Below, piece after piece: positions 17,418 to 26,882 of a stretch of 64,000 nucleotides of DNA; the stretch's first letter is position 1; every line of letters begins with the position of its first letter. Under the pieces are notes generated by a model that saw nothing but the letters and a program-made list of their open reading frames with translations, had not been told where the DNA came from and did no database searches. Origin of the DNA: Vallitalea guaymasensis (GTDB lineage: Bacteria; Bacillota; Clostridia; Lachnospirales; Vallitaleaceae); NCBI RefSeq assembly GCF_018141425.1, contig NZ_CP058561.1, forward strand, positions 3,100,001 through 3,164,000, written 5' to 3'. Both the position numbers and the translations under genes were made by a program.

Positions 17418-18428
17418 TTATACAATATAACTTATTGTGGCATTAGGGAAATAGTGAGCAATCAGGTCTTTAAAATATCTGGCGGCATCTTCTCTAATAT
17501 CTAGGTCATAACAGAACTTACCACGTCCTTTTGGACACATTTTTGATCTATCAAATACATTAAGAACACCCTTTAGAGCGGCGCTGTTAATGGTATCATT
17601 GGCATATCCATAAGTCATGAAGATAAGTTCAAAGAACAATTGATCTTTTAGCTTGTCATCAAGTTTTTTGGACAATGATTCCAACAATTCTCTATACATC
17701 TCCTGCCAATTATCCAAAAGGATTATAGGTGCTATATTGACACCAACTCTGTATCCTGCATTAAACATCTTGTTTGCGGCATCTATTCTATCTTCAAGTT
17801 TAGAAGTGCCTATTTCAACTTTTCTAATAATATAATCTGGATTGACACTAATCCTCATCTGAGTATTTCCATTATGGTCAGCATCAAGAAGATAATCAAC
17901 CATAGCAAATTTTGTGGCAAAGGTGCAAGTTGCATTATCTAGTTTGCCAAACTCTTCTATAGCCCATCTCAAATTACCTGTAATGGTATTTTCAAGAACC
18001 ATATCACTAGTTGAACCTATTTCATATATTTTTCTTTCGCCTACTTGTTTAATTTTCCTTTTGACTGAATTAATCATTGCTTCTCTATTAACGAATATGC
18101 GTAGATAAGAACCTTTGAAGAAGTTACATACCAGGTAGCAATATGTACACATAGCGGAGCAGCCTGAAGATGTAAAAGGAACAATGAAATCTGCAGATAG
18201 TTTATTAGGAGTTAACTGTAAACTTTTTCTAATACCAAGAACCAGATATTTTTTGAACTCAACAAATTTTTCATCAGGTGCTTTTTTTATGAATTCTACA
18301 TCATGATGTTTTTCTATGGGTATCATTTCTATATTCATGTTTTTATAACGCTCGTAAAGGGTTTTCCCTAATTCATATTCTAGAATTTTCTCTTCATAAA
18401 GTACTTTTGCTGGTATAAAATTATCCAA
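17418..18428 (-). CDS. splB: Spore photoproduct lyase (radical SAM)
   Basis: This 336-aa radical SAM enzyme repairs the thymine dimer formed in UV-irradiated spore DNA. The cluster motif is Cys-X3-Cys-X2-Cys at C90, C94 and C97, followed by Tyr98. Family-typical segments include Thr-Ser-Asp near 140, Ala-Thr-Lys-Phe and Arg-Ile-Ser-Val-Asn-Pro. The start is TTG at 18428 behind AGAGGTGAT. The position matching the B. subtilis hydrogen-donor Cys141 (in a Cys-Thr-Ser-Asp context) appears here as Ser139 in Gly-Ser-Thr-Ser-Asp. I believe other clostridial homologues share this, but cannot check. Its presence indicates an endospore former. Confidence 0.9.
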   Translation of the reverse strand: MDNFIPAKVLYEEKILEYELGKTLYERYKNMNIEMIPIEKHHDVEFIKKAPDEKFVEFKKYLVLGIRKSLQLTPNKLSADFIVPFTSSGCSAMCTYCYLVCNFFKGSYLRIFVNREAMINSVKRKIKQVGERKIYEIGSTSDMVLENTITGNLRWAIEEFGKLDNATCTFATKFAMVDYLLDADHNGNTQMRISVNPDYIIRKVEIGTSKLEDRIDAANKMFNAGYRVGVNIAPIILLDNWQEMYRELLESLSKKLDDKLKDQLFFELIFMTYGYANDTINSAALKGVLNVFDRSKMCPKGRGKFCYDLDIREDAARYFKDLIAHYFPNATISYIV

Positions 18429-18648
18429 GATATCACCTCTATAGTATTTAATATAATGATATATTTAGTATTGCTATTTCCATATAAAATATTCTTAACC
18501 AATTAGCTGCAAATCTAACTATGGATATTGGGTCAATAATGGATTATACTAGTATATGGAAACATTTATAAAAGGATAGTGTATTCTATTACTGAAAAAA
18601 GTAATAAGTTATTTAATAAAATTTTATATAAAATAATAGGAGACTAAA

Positions 18649-19344
18649 ATGGAATTAGAGATAATATATGAAGATACACATATAATTGTTGCAAAAAAAC
18701 CTCCAAAAATTCCTTCACAAAAGGACAAGACTGGAGATAAGGATATGTTAACGTTATTGAAAGAATATTTGATTAAACAATATAATTTTAAAAACCCATA
18801 TATTGGTTTAATTCATAGACTTGATCGTCCAGTAGGCGGCTTGATGGTGTTTGCCAAGACAAAATATGCCAATACTAGATTATCAGAAGAAATTAGGTCC
18901 AAAAGATTTGATAAACACTATTATACTGTAGTCTGTGGCAAGCCTAGCAAGGATAAAGGAGAATTAAGAGATTACCTTAAAAAGAATGGTAGAAATAATA
19001 TATCTAAAGTAGTTGCTAAAAACGTAAAAGATGCCAAAGAAGCTATTTTAGAATATGAACTAATAGAAACCATTGAAACTGAAGAATATGGTAATTTGAG
19101 TCTAATGAAGATTAATCTCAAAACTGGAAGACATCATCAGATACGTGTTCAACTTTCTAATGCTGATATACCCATATGGGGAGATAATAAATACAATGAA
19201 ACTTTTATGAAAATGAAGAAATGGACACAAATTGCATTGTGGGCTGGATTCATTTCATTCAAACATCCGAAAGAGAATAAGATCTGTAAATATGAACTAA
19301 AACCAAGTAAGGAGTATCCTTTTAACATGTTCAATAATATTTAG
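18649..19344 (+). CDS. RluA-family pseudouridine synthase
   Basis: This 231-aa protein isomerises uridine to pseudouridine in rRNA or tRNA. The RluA catalytic motif His-Arg-Leu-Asp is at residues 63-66, with Asp66 as the nucleophile, followed by Arg-Pro-Val-Gly-Gly rather than the commoner Xxx-Thr-Ser-Gly. The Leu-Lys-Thr-Gly-Arg-His-His-Gln-Ile-Arg-Val-Gln segment near 160 is also typical. No S4 RNA-binding domain is present, so it is the short form. Start ATG after AGGAG. The sirtuin gene begins 11 bases later, suggesting co-transcription. The target base is unknown. Confidence 0.9.
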   Translation: MELEIIYEDTHIIVAKKPPKIPSQKDKTGDKDMLTLLKEYLIKQYNFKNPYIGLIHRLDRPVGGLMVFAKTKYANTRLSEEIRSKRFDKHYYTVVCGKPSKDKGELRDYLKKNGRNNISKVVAKNVKDAKEAILEYELIETIETEEYGNLSLMKINLKTGRHHQIRVQLSNADIPIWGDNKYNETFMKMKKWTQIALWAGFISFKHPKENKICKYELKPSKEYPFNMFNNI

Positions 19345-19354
19345 GGGTGATTTT

Positions 19355-20074
19355 ATGTTAAATAGATTAAAGGATATAATAGATTCAAGTAATAATATAG
19401 TATTTTTTGGGGGTGCTGGTGTTTCAACTGAAAGTGATATACCAGACTTTCGTTCTGAAAAAGGGTTGTATAAAGCAGTTCAAAAATATCATTATCGTCC
19501 AGAGACTATAATAAGCCATACTTTTTTTATGAAAAACCCTAAGATTTTTTATGAGTATTACAAGGAGAATCTTATATATACAGATGCCAAGCCTAATAAC
19601 GCTCATAAAGCGTTAGCTAAGTTAGAGGAAAGAGGAAAATTGAAAGCTGTAGTGACTCAGAATATAGATAATCTACATCAGATGGCAGGAAGTAAAGAAG
19701 TTGTTGAATTACATGGATCGGTCTACAGAAATTATTGTATGTCATGTGGAGAAGCTTATGATATTGATTTCATCTTAGATAGTAATGATGTTCCTAGATG
19801 TACAAAATGTGGAGATATTGTCAAACCTGATGTGGTTCTCTATGAAGAGGGATTGGATGGATTAATTCTTAAAAAAGCTGTGGAATATGTTAGTAGTGCA
19901 GAAGTATTGATTATCGGGGGTACATCATTGGTAGTTTATCCAGCTGCTTCACTGATACAGTATTTCAATGGAAAATATCTTGTTCTTATCAATAAAGAGG
20001 AAACTTCCTATGATAGTTATGCAGATTTGGTTATCAATGAGCCTATTGGAGAAGTTATGAAAGGATTTCTGTAA
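19355..20074 (+). CDS. cobB: Sir2-family NAD-dependent protein deacylase
   Basis: This 239-aa sirtuin removes acyl groups from lysine using NAD. Motifs in order: Gly-Gly-Ala-Gly-Val-Ser-Thr-Glu-Ser, Ile-Pro-Asp-Phe-Arg, Thr-Gln-Asn-Ile-Asp-Asn-Leu-His, the catalytic His in Glu-Leu-His-Gly-Ser, two Cys-X2-Cys pairs binding zinc, then Gly-Gly-Thr-Ser-Leu. Length is normal for the bacterial CobB/SrtN class. It follows the pseudouridine synthase gene closely; there is no obvious functional link between them. Confidence 0.92.
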   Translation: MLNRLKDIIDSSNNIVFFGGAGVSTESDIPDFRSEKGLYKAVQKYHYRPETIISHTFFMKNPKIFYEYYKENLIYTDAKPNNAHKALAKLEERGKLKAVVTQNIDNLHQMAGSKEVVELHGSVYRNYCMSCGEAYDIDFILDSNDVPRCTKCGDIVKPDVVLYEEGLDGLILKKAVEYVSSAEVLIIGGTSLVVYPAASLIQYFNGKYLVLINKEETSYDSYADLVINEPIGEVMKGFL

Positions 20075-20205
20075 TAGGAGTATAGTTTTTTGTTTTTTGT
20101 GGTAGAAAATTAACTACTTGCCATATAGTTTATAATTTCAGTTTGAAATTTTTATAAATATTGATATAATATATACTATGAATTTATATATTATAGGAGG
20201 AACTT

Positions 20206-20997
20206 ATGATTAATCTATCAATAGAAGTATTGGATCAAGCAGGAAATAAGTTAGCAGAGTGTAGTAATACTGATGAAGTATATTTAGTTTATCAAGATAC
20301 ATATAAAGAAGGAGACAAAATCGTATTCAAGTCAAGCGAAAAGAATCAATATTTTATAGCACAAATTGATGATGCACTTGGCGAAGCTTTTGTGTATTTT
20401 ACAGAAAATGAAGTAGTTTATAATGTGCCATCTGGAGAAAAAAGAACTAATTTTTCACCAAAAGTATTTAGCGGAAATATTCATCTACTACATTTGAGAC
20501 TAGCTACAAAGGAAGAAATAGCTGGATATAAGAATCTTGCTAAAAATGTTATTGACCAAAATGGTATTGAAGGACTATATCCTCATGCAAAGGCAAATGT
20601 AGAGACAAGAGGAGAAGCAGTTTTTGCAGCAAGAAATGCAATTGATGGTGTTTGTGAAAACAGATCTCATGGTCCTTGGCCTTATCAATCATGGGGTATA
20701 AATATGCAGGATGATGCTGAGATGAAACTGGATTTTGGAAGATTAGTAGCAGTTGATAAAATCGTATTATACACAAGAAGCGATTTTCCACATGACAACT
20801 GGTGGGAACAAGTGAAGATTGTTTTCTCTGACGATTCAGAATTGGTTTGGGATCTTGAAAAAAGCTACAAACCACATATAATAAATATTGAACAAAAGAA
20901 AATCAAATGGTTAGTTTTAAAAGATTTGAAGAAAGCTGATGACCCATCACCATTCCCAGCACTTACACAGATTGAAGTGTATGGAGTAGAAGCTTAA
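20206..20997 (+). CDS. Carbohydrate-binding-like (F5/8 type C-like) protein
   Basis: The 263-aa protein has no signal peptide. Residues 1-115 form a beta domain. Residues about 125-263 look like a discoidin/galactose-binding domain: Ala-Ala-Arg-Asn-Ala-Ile-Asp-Gly, Trp-Pro-Tyr-Gln-Ser-Trp-Gly, Leu-Asp-Phe-Gly-Arg, and the closing Ile-Glu-Val-Tyr-Gly. Similar proteins are widespread in clostridial polysaccharide users. AGGAGG precedes the ATG. It is followed by a terminator and so is probably monocistronic. No catalytic motif is seen; a cytoplasmic lectin-like or enzyme-accessory role is possible. Confidence 0.65.
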   Translation: MINLSIEVLDQAGNKLAECSNTDEVYLVYQDTYKEGDKIVFKSSEKNQYFIAQIDDALGEAFVYFTENEVVYNVPSGEKRTNFSPKVFSGNIHLLHLRLATKEEIAGYKNLAKNVIDQNGIEGLYPHAKANVETRGEAVFAARNAIDGVCENRSHGPWPYQSWGINMQDDAEMKLDFGRLVAVDKIVLYTRSDFPHDNWWEQVKIVFSDDSELVWDLEKSYKPHIINIEQKKIKWLVLKDLKKADDPSPFPALTQIEVYGVEA

Positions 20998-21388
20998 TAT
21001 TAAAGCCTTAATATTTTCTTTAATAAGGATTATGCAACTAAAAGCTGATATCTGTATTTTACAGGAATCAGCTTTTATTATGGTATAATATGAACATTAG
21101 CTATCGCTATAAAGTCTGCGTTACCATAAAAAAATGATTGAAAAAAATTATAAAAGTAACTATAATTAATTATACAACCATCATATCTATCTACAAATAA
21201 GTATTCAACACAAGATAATAAGATTGAATTCATAATGGTTATGAATGTAACAATTTATCAAATGCATTATTATTCATAGAGTTTCCTCTAAAAAATTTTC
21301 AAGTTATAAAGAAATGTATAATTATCAATATCTATAGATAAAATTTATTTGTTGCCCTTTAAAATTAGTTGAAGAGGGAGAGATTGGA
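20998..21388. other. 391-bp intergenic region before yesM-type gene
   Basis: It holds the terminator of the upstream gene (21040-21079) and then AT-rich DNA with a possible -10 (TATAAT) near 21085 and the leader of the histidine kinase gene. I see no further gene or known riboswitch in it. Confidence 0.6.
21040..21079 (+). terminator. Rho-independent terminator
   Basis: The arms AAAAGCTGAT and ATCAGCTTTTA enclose an inner CTGTA/TACAG pair with a short T loop. The run ends in TTTTATTA. It follows the carbohydrate-binding-like gene. Confidence 0.75.
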
Positions 21389-23191
21389 TTGAAAAATATT
21401 CATGTTCTACGTACAATTAAATACAAGTTGATTATATTATCTATAATGTTGGTTGTTATTCCTACGTGCATTATAGAATTAATATTAGTAAGGTCTTCTG
21501 TTAACTTAATAAAAGAAGAGACTAAAAAATCTGTATCAAATCAATTAAAAGAAGCTTCCAAAAAGATTGATTTAACACTTGAACTTGTGGAATATTCCTC
21601 TATAGATTTGTTATTGGATGATAAGCTGTTAGATATTCTTTCAGAAGATTTAACAGTGGGGCAAAGTTATAAGGATTATGAAAAAATGGTATATATCAAT
21701 AGAGTATTATCAAGAAATGTAATTATGGAGACATCATTAGAAAGTATCTATCTATACGACTATAATGATGAATGTTTGTTTGCGTCTAATAGAAAAGGTT
21801 TCTTATATGTTGAAGATCTAGATATAGAATGGGAAAAGTGGAGTGCACCCAACGAAGAAGCAATGCCTTGGGTACTTAGAGAAGATCCTTTTGGTGCAAG
21901 AGACAAATACTATTTATCATCTAAGAAAACCATAAAAGATGGTAATAATAACATAATCGATGTATATTTGAATGTAAATGAAAGAGCAATACATAATATG
22001 TTGGAAAATATTAATATAAGAGATGGAGGATACAAATTCCTCTTAGATGATAAGTTGAATTTTATTTCTCATGAAGATTTGACTTTAATTAAAAAGAGTA
22101 TAGAGACTATTGGATTTTCTAAAAATGATTTTTCCAAAAGTCAAAATGGATTTGTAAAAAAAATTGATAATACGGAGTATTTAGTTGTATCTACTACATC
22201 TAAATATTTGAATTGGAAGTACGTAGCATTAATACCTATAGAAGGAATATACCCTGGAGCCAGTAAAATAATTGGGCTTGCAATAATTATATCATTAATA
22301 GTTTTTATTGTTGATATTATAGGAATTCTAATTATATCTAAAAGTATTTATAGTCCTATTGGAAAACTCAAAAAAGCTATGGAATTAGCAGGAAGTGGGC
22401 AGTTTACCACTAATCTGAATAATAATAGAAAAGATGAATTTGGTATTTTATATAGAAGCTATAATACAATGGTTAGAAAGATTCAAAACTTGATTAATGA
22501 GGTGTATATACAGAGTTTATTAAAGAAAGAAGCTGAAATGAAAGCATTACAAAATCAAATTAATCCACATTTTTTATATAATACTCTTGATGTACTTCAT
22601 TGGATGGTTAAGACTAACAATGGTGAAGATGCTTGTGATATTATTTTCAGTCTTGCTAATTTTTATAGATTGGTTCTTAGCAAAGGTAAAAATATAGTTA
22701 AGATTTCGGAAGCATTAGCGTTGATAAATCATTATCTTGTAATACAAAAAAATAATTTCAGGAAAAATTTTACTTATAGTATTGATGTTAAAGAAGAAAT
22801 ATTAAGTTATAATATCCCCAAACTTGTTCTACAACCTATTGTTGAAAATGCAATAATTCATGGATTTAATAACAAGAAAGACCATAAGGTGCTTAATATA
22901 AAAGGAAATATTGAGGGAGAATATATCATATTAAAAGTATGGGACAACGGAGTTGGAATTTCAGAAGATAGATTGAACAAAATAAATAGGGAATTCAAGA
23001 TAGGTGATTTTAATACCGATGGTAATTTTGCATTACAAAATATTAATCAACAGATAATTCATATGTATGGAAGAGACTGCGGTTTATATATTGAAAGCCA
23101 AGAACAAGAAGGAACTTGTGTTAGTATTAAGATAACTAAGCAAATCACTGATTTGTTGACAGGGGGAACTATAAAGAATGAGAACCTATAA
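21389..23191 (+). CDS. YesM-type sensor histidine kinase
   Basis: The start is TTG 21389, eight bases after GAGGGAG. The 600-aa membrane kinase has TM1 at about 13-33, an extracytoplasmic Cache-like sensor to about 290, TM2 at about 292-315, a HAMP domain, then the His_kinase (PF06580) domain. The phosphoacceptor His is in Asn-Pro-His-Phe-Leu-Tyr-Asn-Thr, near residue 393, with the ATP-binding Asp-Asn-Gly-Val-Gly-Ile near 518. It overlaps the response-regulator gene by 14 bases. The sugar importer just downstream is the probable target, as in other YesM/YesN loci. Confidence 0.92.
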   Translation: MKNIHVLRTIKYKLIILSIMLVVIPTCIIELILVRSSVNLIKEETKKSVSNQLKEASKKIDLTLELVEYSSIDLLLDDKLLDILSEDLTVGQSYKDYEKMVYINRVLSRNVIMETSLESIYLYDYNDECLFASNRKGFLYVEDLDIEWEKWSAPNEEAMPWVLREDPFGARDKYYLSSKKTIKDGNNNIIDVYLNVNERAIHNMLENINIRDGGYKFLLDDKLNFISHEDLTLIKKSIETIGFSKNDFSKSQNGFVKKIDNTEYLVVSTTSKYLNWKYVALIPIEGIYPGASKIIGLAIIISLIVFIVDIIGILIISKSIYSPIGKLKKAMELAGSGQFTTNLNNNRKDEFGILYRSYNTMVRKIQNLINEVYIQSLLKKEAEMKALQNQINPHFLYNTLDVLHWMVKTNNGEDACDIIFSLANFYRLVLSKGKNIVKISEALALINHYLVIQKNNFRKNFTYSIDVKEEILSYNIPKLVLQPIVENAIIHGFNNKKDHKVLNIKGNIEGEYIILKVWDNGVGISEDRLNKINREFKIGDFNTDGNFALQNINQQIIHMYGRDCGLYIESQEQEGTCVSIKITKQITDLLTGGTIKNENL

Positions 23192-24380
23192 TGTACTTAT
23201 TGTTGATGATTCTATATGGATAAGAGAGGGATTAATTAAAACAATTGATTGGGATAAAATAGGTGTAAATATTGTTGGCGAAGCTGAAGATGGACATGAA
23301 GCACTTAGCATCATTGATTGTAGTGAAGTTGATATTGTTATTTCAGATATAAAAATGGATTATCTTGATGGATTAAGTTTATCAAGAAAAATCAATGAAA
23401 AATATCCCAATATTCAAGTCATAATAATTACTGGATATGATGAATTTGAATTTGCTAGAAAAGCTTTACGCTATGGAGTATCAGATTATATACTCAAACC
23501 AATAAAAGAGAAAATTTTAATAAAAGCAGTTGAAAAATGCATAGGAGTTATTAAGGAAAAAGAAGAAAATAAAGAAAAAAATATTTCTATAGAAAATCAT
23601 TTCAAAAAGAGTATTCCTTATCTAAGACAGGAACTTTTCTGTAACATATTTTCGGGTAGTCCATATATACATGAAGAATTAAGAGGTGAATTCAGTACTC
23701 TTGATATTCAAATTACCAAAGAATTAATTAAGGTTTATATTTTGAAAATAAATAGAGTGAATGATACTTTTGTAACCTTATATCAAATATGCAAAAAACA
23801 ATTAGAAGATATAGAAGATATTGAAATCATCCAATATAAAACTGATCAGGTAGTCATTGTTGCTTCTCAAAATGAGAACAAACAAAATGATTTTTACAAA
23901 CAGATTTTTCTTACCTTAGTTTCCATATGTAATCATATATCAGAAAAATACAATCAATCCATTACCATTGGAGTTGGAAAAAGTTATTGCAATTATGACA
24001 AAATATATAAAAGTTATATGGATGCATTTGAAACTTTCTCAGTTACAATTAATGAAGGAGAGAGACAAGTTATTAAAGATGTAGTAGCGTATATCAAAAG
24101 TAATTATAGTATTGATCTGTCATTAGATATGGTAAGTGAACATGTTATGCTTAATCCTTGTTATCTAAGTAAATTGTTTAAGGAAGAGATGAACATATCA
24201 TTTTCCAAGTATCTTATTAATATTCGATTAGAAGAAGCAAAAAAATTATTGAGAAATTCCAATCTCAAGGTCTATGAAATATCACAATTAGTAGGATATC
24301 CTAATTATAGGTATTTCAGTAGAATATTTAAAAAGGTAGAAAAATGCACTCCTATAGAATATAGAGATGCGAATTATTAG
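23178..24380 (+). CDS. YesN-type AraC response regulator
   Basis: This 400-aa protein has an N-terminal receiver: acidic pair Asp-Asp near 10, phosphorylated Asp in Ile-Ser-Asp-Ile-Lys-Met near 57, Thr near 84 and Lys near 106. A linker region follows, then a C-terminal AraC double helix-turn-helix (about 300-400) ending Tyr-Phe-Ser-Arg-Ile-Phe-Lys-Lys. It pairs with the upstream YesM-type kinase, with overlapping genes, and probably activates the ABC genes that start 135 bases later. Confidence 0.92.
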   Translation: MRTYNVLIVDDSIWIREGLIKTIDWDKIGVNIVGEAEDGHEALSIIDCSEVDIVISDIKMDYLDGLSLSRKINEKYPNIQVIIITGYDEFEFARKALRYGVSDYILKPIKEKILIKAVEKCIGVIKEKEENKEKNISIENHFKKSIPYLRQELFCNIFSGSPYIHEELRGEFSTLDIQITKELIKVYILKINRVNDTFVTLYQICKKQLEDIEDIEIIQYKTDQVVIVASQNENKQNDFYKQIFLTLVSICNHISEKYNQSITIGVGKSYCNYDKIYKSYMDAFETFSVTINEGERQVIKDVVAYIKSNYSIDLSLDMVSEHVMLNPCYLSKLFKEEMNISFSKYLINIRLEEAKKLLRNSNLKVYEISQLVGYPNYRYFSRIFKKVEKCTPIEYRDANY

Positions 24381-24390
24381 ATCATATAAT

Positions 24391-24429
24391 AAAAGTGCAC
24401 AAAATCTAAAGATGTGTGCATTTTTTTTT
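24391..24429 (+). terminator. Probable terminator after yesN-type gene
   Basis: GTGCACA and TGTGTGCA arms flank an A/T loop and are followed by nine or more T. The importer genes downstream therefore likely have their own promoter. Confidence 0.7.
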
Positions 24430-24514
24430 GTGTATATTATGGATATAATTAGATATAATCTTAATACGCCATAATTTTTATTGGTGTAATTGAGTAAAAA
24501 GGAGGATAATATTT

Positions 24515-25840
24515 ATGAAAAAGATAGTTATGATGGTTATGATAGTAACACTGATATTGACTTCACTTATGGGATGTTCAAAAGAAGATACACCTGCTTC
24601 AGATAATGATAAGAAATCAGGTACAAGTACTTCTGCTGATAAAAAAACAGAAAAAAACATTGTACTTAAATTTATTATGACAACAGAAGGTGAAGAAGAA
24701 AAATTTATCAATAAAGCTTTGGAAGAAGAATTTTATCCTGATAATCCTAATATTAAAGTAGAAATAGAAACGGTACCTTTTAGTGAACTAGATAAAAAAA
24801 TAGTTACAGCTCACACTGGTAATGTAGTATACGATATTATTTATACTAATCATCCATCAGTTGGGACATTCGCTGATGCAGGAATTATAGCCAATCTAGA
24901 TGAATATATTAAAAATTCGGATATTGATTTGAAAAATGATTATAATACATCTTTCTCTGATTCAGCTCAGTATAAAGGTTCTCAATATGCTATGCCTTAT
25001 GAAACTGATACTAGAGTACTTGCAATCAATAAAAAATTATTTGATGAAGCTGGTCTTGAAGCTCCAAAAACTATAGAAGATATGTTACAAGCGGCAAAAG
25101 TATTGACAAAAGATACAGATGGTGATGGTAAGAATGACCAATTTGGTATGATAATGGATTTTGGTAATATGTGGTACCCAACTTATGATTTGGGACAATG
25201 GTTACTAGGAAATGGATCGCATCTATATATACAAGATGGTGATTCTTATGTTCAAGAAATAAACACTCAAGGAGCTAAAGATTTTCTTGTGTGGGCTAAG
25301 GAAATGTCCAAGTATCAACCAGAAGATTTTGTAAGTTATGATGGTACAAAGATAACTTCATCATTTGCACAAGGTAAAGTTGGTATGTTTGTATTTGGAC
25401 CTTGGCATTTCCATGATCCAATACTTATTGAAGCAAAAGATCTTGAATATGAACTAATAACTAATCCTGTGGGAACTAAGAAATCTGGAGCATCTATGGG
25501 AGGATGGCATATAGCAATGGGTGCAAATTCTAAATACAAAGATGAAGTATGGAAGGTATTAGAATTCTTATCCAATCCTGAAATCAATGCTAAAACAGCT
25601 ACATCAATACCTCCAATATACGAATCATATAATTATCCACCATTTAATGATAAAAAATACGATATATTTGCAGAACAGTTAAAAACTGCTGAAGTTCCAA
25701 ATCCTCCAATTCCACAATTATCTAAGGTAGCTGAGACTTGGAATAACTATTTCCAAAGATATATACTTGACGACATAACACTGGATGAAGCTCTTAAAGA
25801 GGCGTCTACTGATATACAAGGGATATTAGATAAAAAATAG
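24515..25840 (+). CDS. Sugar ABC transporter substrate-binding lipoprotein
   Basis: This 441-aa family 1 extracellular solute-binding protein has a lipoprotein signal with lipobox Leu-Met-Gly-Cys (C21), then a Ser/Thr/Lys-rich linker. The fold signature Ala-Gly-Leu-Glu-Ala-Pro-Lys-Thr lies near 170, and Gly-Lys-Val-Gly-Met-Phe-Val-Phe-Gly-Pro-Trp near 290. It captures an oligosaccharide outside the membrane for the two permeases that follow. The calcium-like Asp-Thr-Asp-Gly-Asp-Gly-Lys-Asn-Asp loop near 200 is common in this family. Ligand unknown. Confidence 0.92.
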   Translation: MKKIVMMVMIVTLILTSLMGCSKEDTPASDNDKKSGTSTSADKKTEKNIVLKFIMTTEGEEEKFINKALEEEFYPDNPNIKVEIETVPFSELDKKIVTAHTGNVVYDIIYTNHPSVGTFADAGIIANLDEYIKNSDIDLKNDYNTSFSDSAQYKGSQYAMPYETDTRVLAINKKLFDEAGLEAPKTIEDMLQAAKVLTKDTDGDGKNDQFGMIMDFGNMWYPTYDLGQWLLGNGSHLYIQDGDSYVQEINTQGAKDFLVWAKEMSKYQPEDFVSYDGTKITSSFAQGKVGMFVFGPWHFHDPILIEAKDLEYELITNPVGTKKSGASMGGWHIAMGANSKYKDEVWKVLEFLSNPEINAKTATSIPPIYESYNYPPFNDKKYDIFAEQLKTAEVPNPPIPQLSKVAETWNNYFQRYILDDITLDEALKEASTDIQGILDKK

Positions 25841-25879
25841 TAATAGCAATGATTATTATCAAAAGTGAGGAGGGAGAGT

Positions 25880-26791
25880 ATGTTTCCATCTTTCAACAAA
25901 TCAAGATTAAGTAGAAAAGCTAATATGAAAAGTATGTTATTTCTACCAACCATAATAATATTACTTGTAACTATAGCGTATCCTTTCTTATGTAACATAT
26001 ATTATAGCTTTACAAATTATACATTGGTAAAACCTGTGAAAACATTTATTATGTTTAATAATTACATAGAAATATGTAAATCAGATTATTTTATAGAGAC
26101 AATTATAAGAACGATCCTATGGACATGTAGTAATATTACTTTTATGTTGATATTAGGGTTGTCCACAGCATTGTTACTAAATACCAATATAAAAGGTACT
26201 ACTATTATTAAGGGGTCCATTCTTATACCTTGGGTATTACCAGAGATAGTAACAGGATATTGCTGGAAATGGATGTTATCATCTGACTATGGAATAATAA
26301 ATAATATACTAGAAAAATTTAATCTAATAAGTGCAGATTTTTCTTGGTTTAGAAGTGGCTCAACTGCAATGGGGGTTGCTATTCTAGCTAATGTGTGGAG
26401 AGCATTTCCTTTTATGGCTTTGATGTTCTATGCTAAACTGAAAACATTGTCAAGAGAGCAACTAGAGGCTGCTAAAATTGATGGAGCAGGTACTTTACAA
26501 ACTTTTATACATATCACTTTACCTTATCTTAAAAACTCAATACAAACAGTATGTCTTTTGGCATTTATTTGGACGTTTAATTCTTTTGGGATTATATACT
26601 CATTAACTGGTGGAGGACCAATTAATAAAACTGAGACTTTTCCATTTATTGTTCAGAAAACAGCATTTCAATATTATGAATTTGGTGAAGCCTCTACAAT
26701 GTCGATTATAATGTTTTTAATCATGACATTGGTTTTATTAGCCATTTATCTAATTCCGAAGACGATATCTAAAATTATTAAAAGTAATTGA
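25880..26791 (+). CDS. Sugar ABC transporter permease, MalF/UgpA type
   Basis: ATG 25880 follows AGGAGGG by about 6 bases; a GTG at 25865 overlaps the ribosome site and is rejected. The 303-aa protein has six membrane helices. The permease EAA loop reads Glu-Ala-Ala-Lys-Ile-Asp-Gly-Ala-Gly near 210, which contacts the ATPase. It works with the lipoprotein upstream and the second permease downstream. No ATPase gene is present, so a shared MsmX-type ATPase is presumed. Confidence 0.9.
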   Translation: MFPSFNKSRLSRKANMKSMLFLPTIIILLVTIAYPFLCNIYYSFTNYTLVKPVKTFIMFNNYIEICKSDYFIETIIRTILWTCSNITFMLILGLSTALLLNTNIKGTTIIKGSILIPWVLPEIVTGYCWKWMLSSDYGIINNILEKFNLISADFSWFRSGSTAMGVAILANVWRAFPFMALMFYAKLKTLSREQLEAAKIDGAGTLQTFIHITLPYLKNSIQTVCLLAFIWTFNSFGIIYSLTGGGPINKTETFPFIVQKTAFQYYEFGEASTMSIIMFLIMTLVLLAIYLIPKTISKIIKSN

Positions 26792-26882
26792 ATAAAGTTT
26801 TATCATATATGTAGCTATAGAATTTGCAAATAAATAATTTTAGGTATTATTTAACCTAAAGATTATTCAAGAGGAGTTAACT

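Noticed and set aside
20549-20875. 108-codon minus-strand open frame inside the carbohydrate-binding-like gene
   Set aside because: Opposite to a well-supported gene, with no ribosome site or recognisable product.
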